A stretch of DNA of 64,000 nt from Clostridiales bacterium (GTDB lineage: Bacteria; Bacillota; Clostridia; Saccharofermentanales; Saccharofermentanaceae), in the NCBI GenBank assembly GCA_017962145.1, contig JAGCVX010000017.1, positions 1-64,000 on the forward strand, read 5' to 3'. This document shows, piece after piece, positions 62,625 through 64,000 of the stretch. The translations under genes and the position numbers were made by a program. The notes below the pieces were generated by a model, which ran no database searches, had not been told where the DNA came from, and saw only the letters and a list, made by a program, of their open reading frames with translations. How positions within the stretch are numbered: the stretch's first letter is position 1; every line of letters begins with the position of its first letter.

Positions 62625-63479
62625 ATGATCGATCAGAAAAGTACGTATAAGCTTTCAAATGGTGTAGAGATCCCTTGTATCGGATTTGGAATGTGGCAGA
62701 CCCCCGATGATATCGTGGGCGTAAATTCCGTTAAGAGCGCAATCGCCGCGGGATATACGCATATCGATACAGCACAGGCATATAGAAACGAAGGTTGTGT
62801 TGGACAGGCTCTTCTGGAGACCGGTGCCAAGAGAGAAGACCTCTTTATTACGACAAAGATCTGGAACAACAATCACAGCTATGACCTCGTGATGAGTTCT
62901 ATGGAAGAATCCTTAAAGAAGATGGAGACATCCTATGCGGATCTCCTTTTGATCCACTGGCCGAATCCGATGCCTTTCCGCGACCGCTGGGAAGAGGCGA
63001 ATGCCGAGACCTGGAAGGCGATGGAAGATCTTTATAAGGCAGGTAAAGTCCGTGCGATCGGTATCAGTAATTTCCGTAAGCACCACATCGATGCACTTTT
63101 GAAGACCGCTCAGATCGTTCCGATGGTCAATCAGATCCGTCTTTGCCCCGGTGAGACACAGGATGAGGTCGTAGACTACTGCCGCTCCCTGGGTATGGTC
63201 CTGGAAGCTTACAGCCCCCTTGGAACAGGTAAGATCTTCGATGTTCCGCAGATGAAAGATCTGGCTGACAAATATGGTAAAAGCATCGCACAGATCTGCA
63301 TCCGCTGGAGTCTGCAGCGCGGCTATCTCCCGCTTCCGAAGTCGGTCACGCCTTCAAGGATCGAGGAGAATCTGAAAGTCTTCGATTTTGAGCTGGACGA
63401 GGACGATGTGAAGATGATCGCCGAAGACCTCAAGGGTTGCGTCGGTCTTTCCGGAAACCCGGATACCATGCCGTTCTGA
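62625..63479 (+). CDS. Aldo/keto reductase
   Basis: 284 residues with a complete tetrad: D48, Y53, K78 and H111 (HIDTAQAYRNE, TTKIW, LLIHWPNP), and the NADPH-binding end 'PLPKSVTPSRIEENLKVFDFEL'. Reduces carbonyls in the cytoplasm. CGGAGG precedes ATG 62625. Confidence 0.92.
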   Translation: MIDQKSTYKLSNGVEIPCIGFGMWQTPDDIVGVNSVKSAIAAGYTHIDTAQAYRNEGCVGQALLETGAKREDLFITTKIWNNNHSYDLVMSSMEESLKKMETSYADLLLIHWPNPMPFRDRWEEANAETWKAMEDLYKAGKVRAIGISNFRKHHIDALLKTAQIVPMVNQIRLCPGETQDEVVDYCRSLGMVLEAYSPLGTGKIFDVPQMKDLADKYGKSIAQICIRWSLQRGYLPLPKSVTPSRIEENLKVFDFELDEDDVKMIAEDLKGCVGLSGNPDTMPF

Positions 63480-63491
63480 TAAGTTAAACTA

Positions 63492-64000
63492 TGAGTGAAC
63501 ATAGATCATCCGTTCTGAATATGACAGAAGGCGATACGATCTCTCTGATCGTACGCTTTTCTATTCCGATGCTGATCGGAAATCTGTTTCAGCAGCTGTA
63601 TAACCTCGTTGATTCAGTCATCGTGGGCCAGTTCGTCGGTTCTGCCGCGCTGGGTTCGATCGGCGCGACCAACTCGGTGACCTTTCTGTTCTTTGCGCTC
63701 TGCAACGGATTCGGAAACGGAGGAGGAATCATCACGTCGCAGTTCTTCGGAAAAGGCGATGATGATTCGGTAAAAAAATGTATCGCCAATACGGCGTACA
63801 TCATGATGATCTTCCCGATCATCGTCGGAATTGTCTCATTTCTCATGACTGCACCGATACTGCGTCTGCTTGATACACCTTCCGAGCTAATGGCAGACGC
63901 AGTATCGTACATGCAGATCATGTGTCTTGGCATGATATTTGTTTCGCTATATAACTATGCGTCAGCGATGCTCCGCGCACTCGGGGACTCGAAGACGCCG
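63492..64000 (+). CDS. MATE-family efflux transporter (3' end outside window)
   Basis: The first 169 codons are visible. Start 'MSEHRSSVLNMTEGD', then 'FSIPMLIGNLFQQLYNLVDSVIVGQFVG' and helices 2-4, a hallmark MATE N-terminal half. The family exports cationic drugs in exchange for Na+ or H+. The gene runs past the right edge. Confidence 0.9.

Overview
The window looks like a chromosomal segment of a strictly anaerobic, low-to-mid GC member of the Clostridia (Firmicutes). The pointers are strong AGGAGG-type ribosome binding sites, tightly packed genes, clostridial-type LysR, EpsC-like CysE, SdpRI and small-enzyme families, and oxygen-sensitive iron-sulfur enzymes. Species cannot be fixed from the sequence. 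No rRNA, tRNA, CRISPR array or complete transposon was recognised, and no gene-free stretch exceeds 300 bases.

Region 1 (1-1873) holds the end of a VanZ-like gene, two small hypothetical genes and a NUDIX hydrolase. Region 2 (1986-25464) is a coherent sulfur-metabolism locus built around a nitrogenase-like enzyme system. It has two paralogous LysR regulators, transsulfuration-type PLP enzymes, serine acetyltransferase, an SsuABC-type importer, an FtsX/LolD-type ABC unit, cysteine synthase and then nifB-nifX-nifH-(cysK-like)-nifD1-nifK1-nifX2-nifD2-nifK2. An HD protein and a LanC-like protein follow. Four promoters (upstream of 3096, 7576, 12851 and 23478) share the same architecture: a T-N11-A LysR-type site, a second block exactly 21 bases further on, and a -10 element 54-57 bases from the centre of the first site. 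This ties the nitrogenase-like genes to cysteine biosynthesis genes in one regulon. Between the third promoter and cysK lies a 26-codon Cys/Met-rich leader peptide followed by mutually exclusive hairpins and a T-tract, the layout of a ribosome-mediated attenuator.

The two NifD-like proteins keep the P-cluster cysteines and the cofactor cysteine. Both lack the equivalents of nitrogenase Gln191 and His195, and only the second keeps the cofactor histidine. The most economical reading is a reductase, related in concept to methylthio-alkane reductase, that liberates usable sulfur from imported organosulfur compounds and feeds cysteine or methionine synthesis. The second NifDK-like pair is either a second isoenzyme or a NifEN-like maturation scaffold. 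Substrate and roles are inference.

Region 3 (25664-63479) is a long accessory tract, almost all on the + strand. It contains about eleven GNAT acetyltransferases, four methyltransferases, hydrolases, a RelB/RelE-type toxin-antitoxin pair, a TetR/flavoprotein pair, a phage-type BRO gene broken by an in-frame UGA, an SdpR/SdpI pair with a clear operator, an ACT-ACT-metallo-beta-lactamase fusion and an acyltransferase/alpha-beta-hydrolase fusion lacking the expected nucleophile serine. Several genes are decayed or duplicated, so the tract looks like it has been gaining and losing genes. The window ends inside a MATE-family transporter gene.
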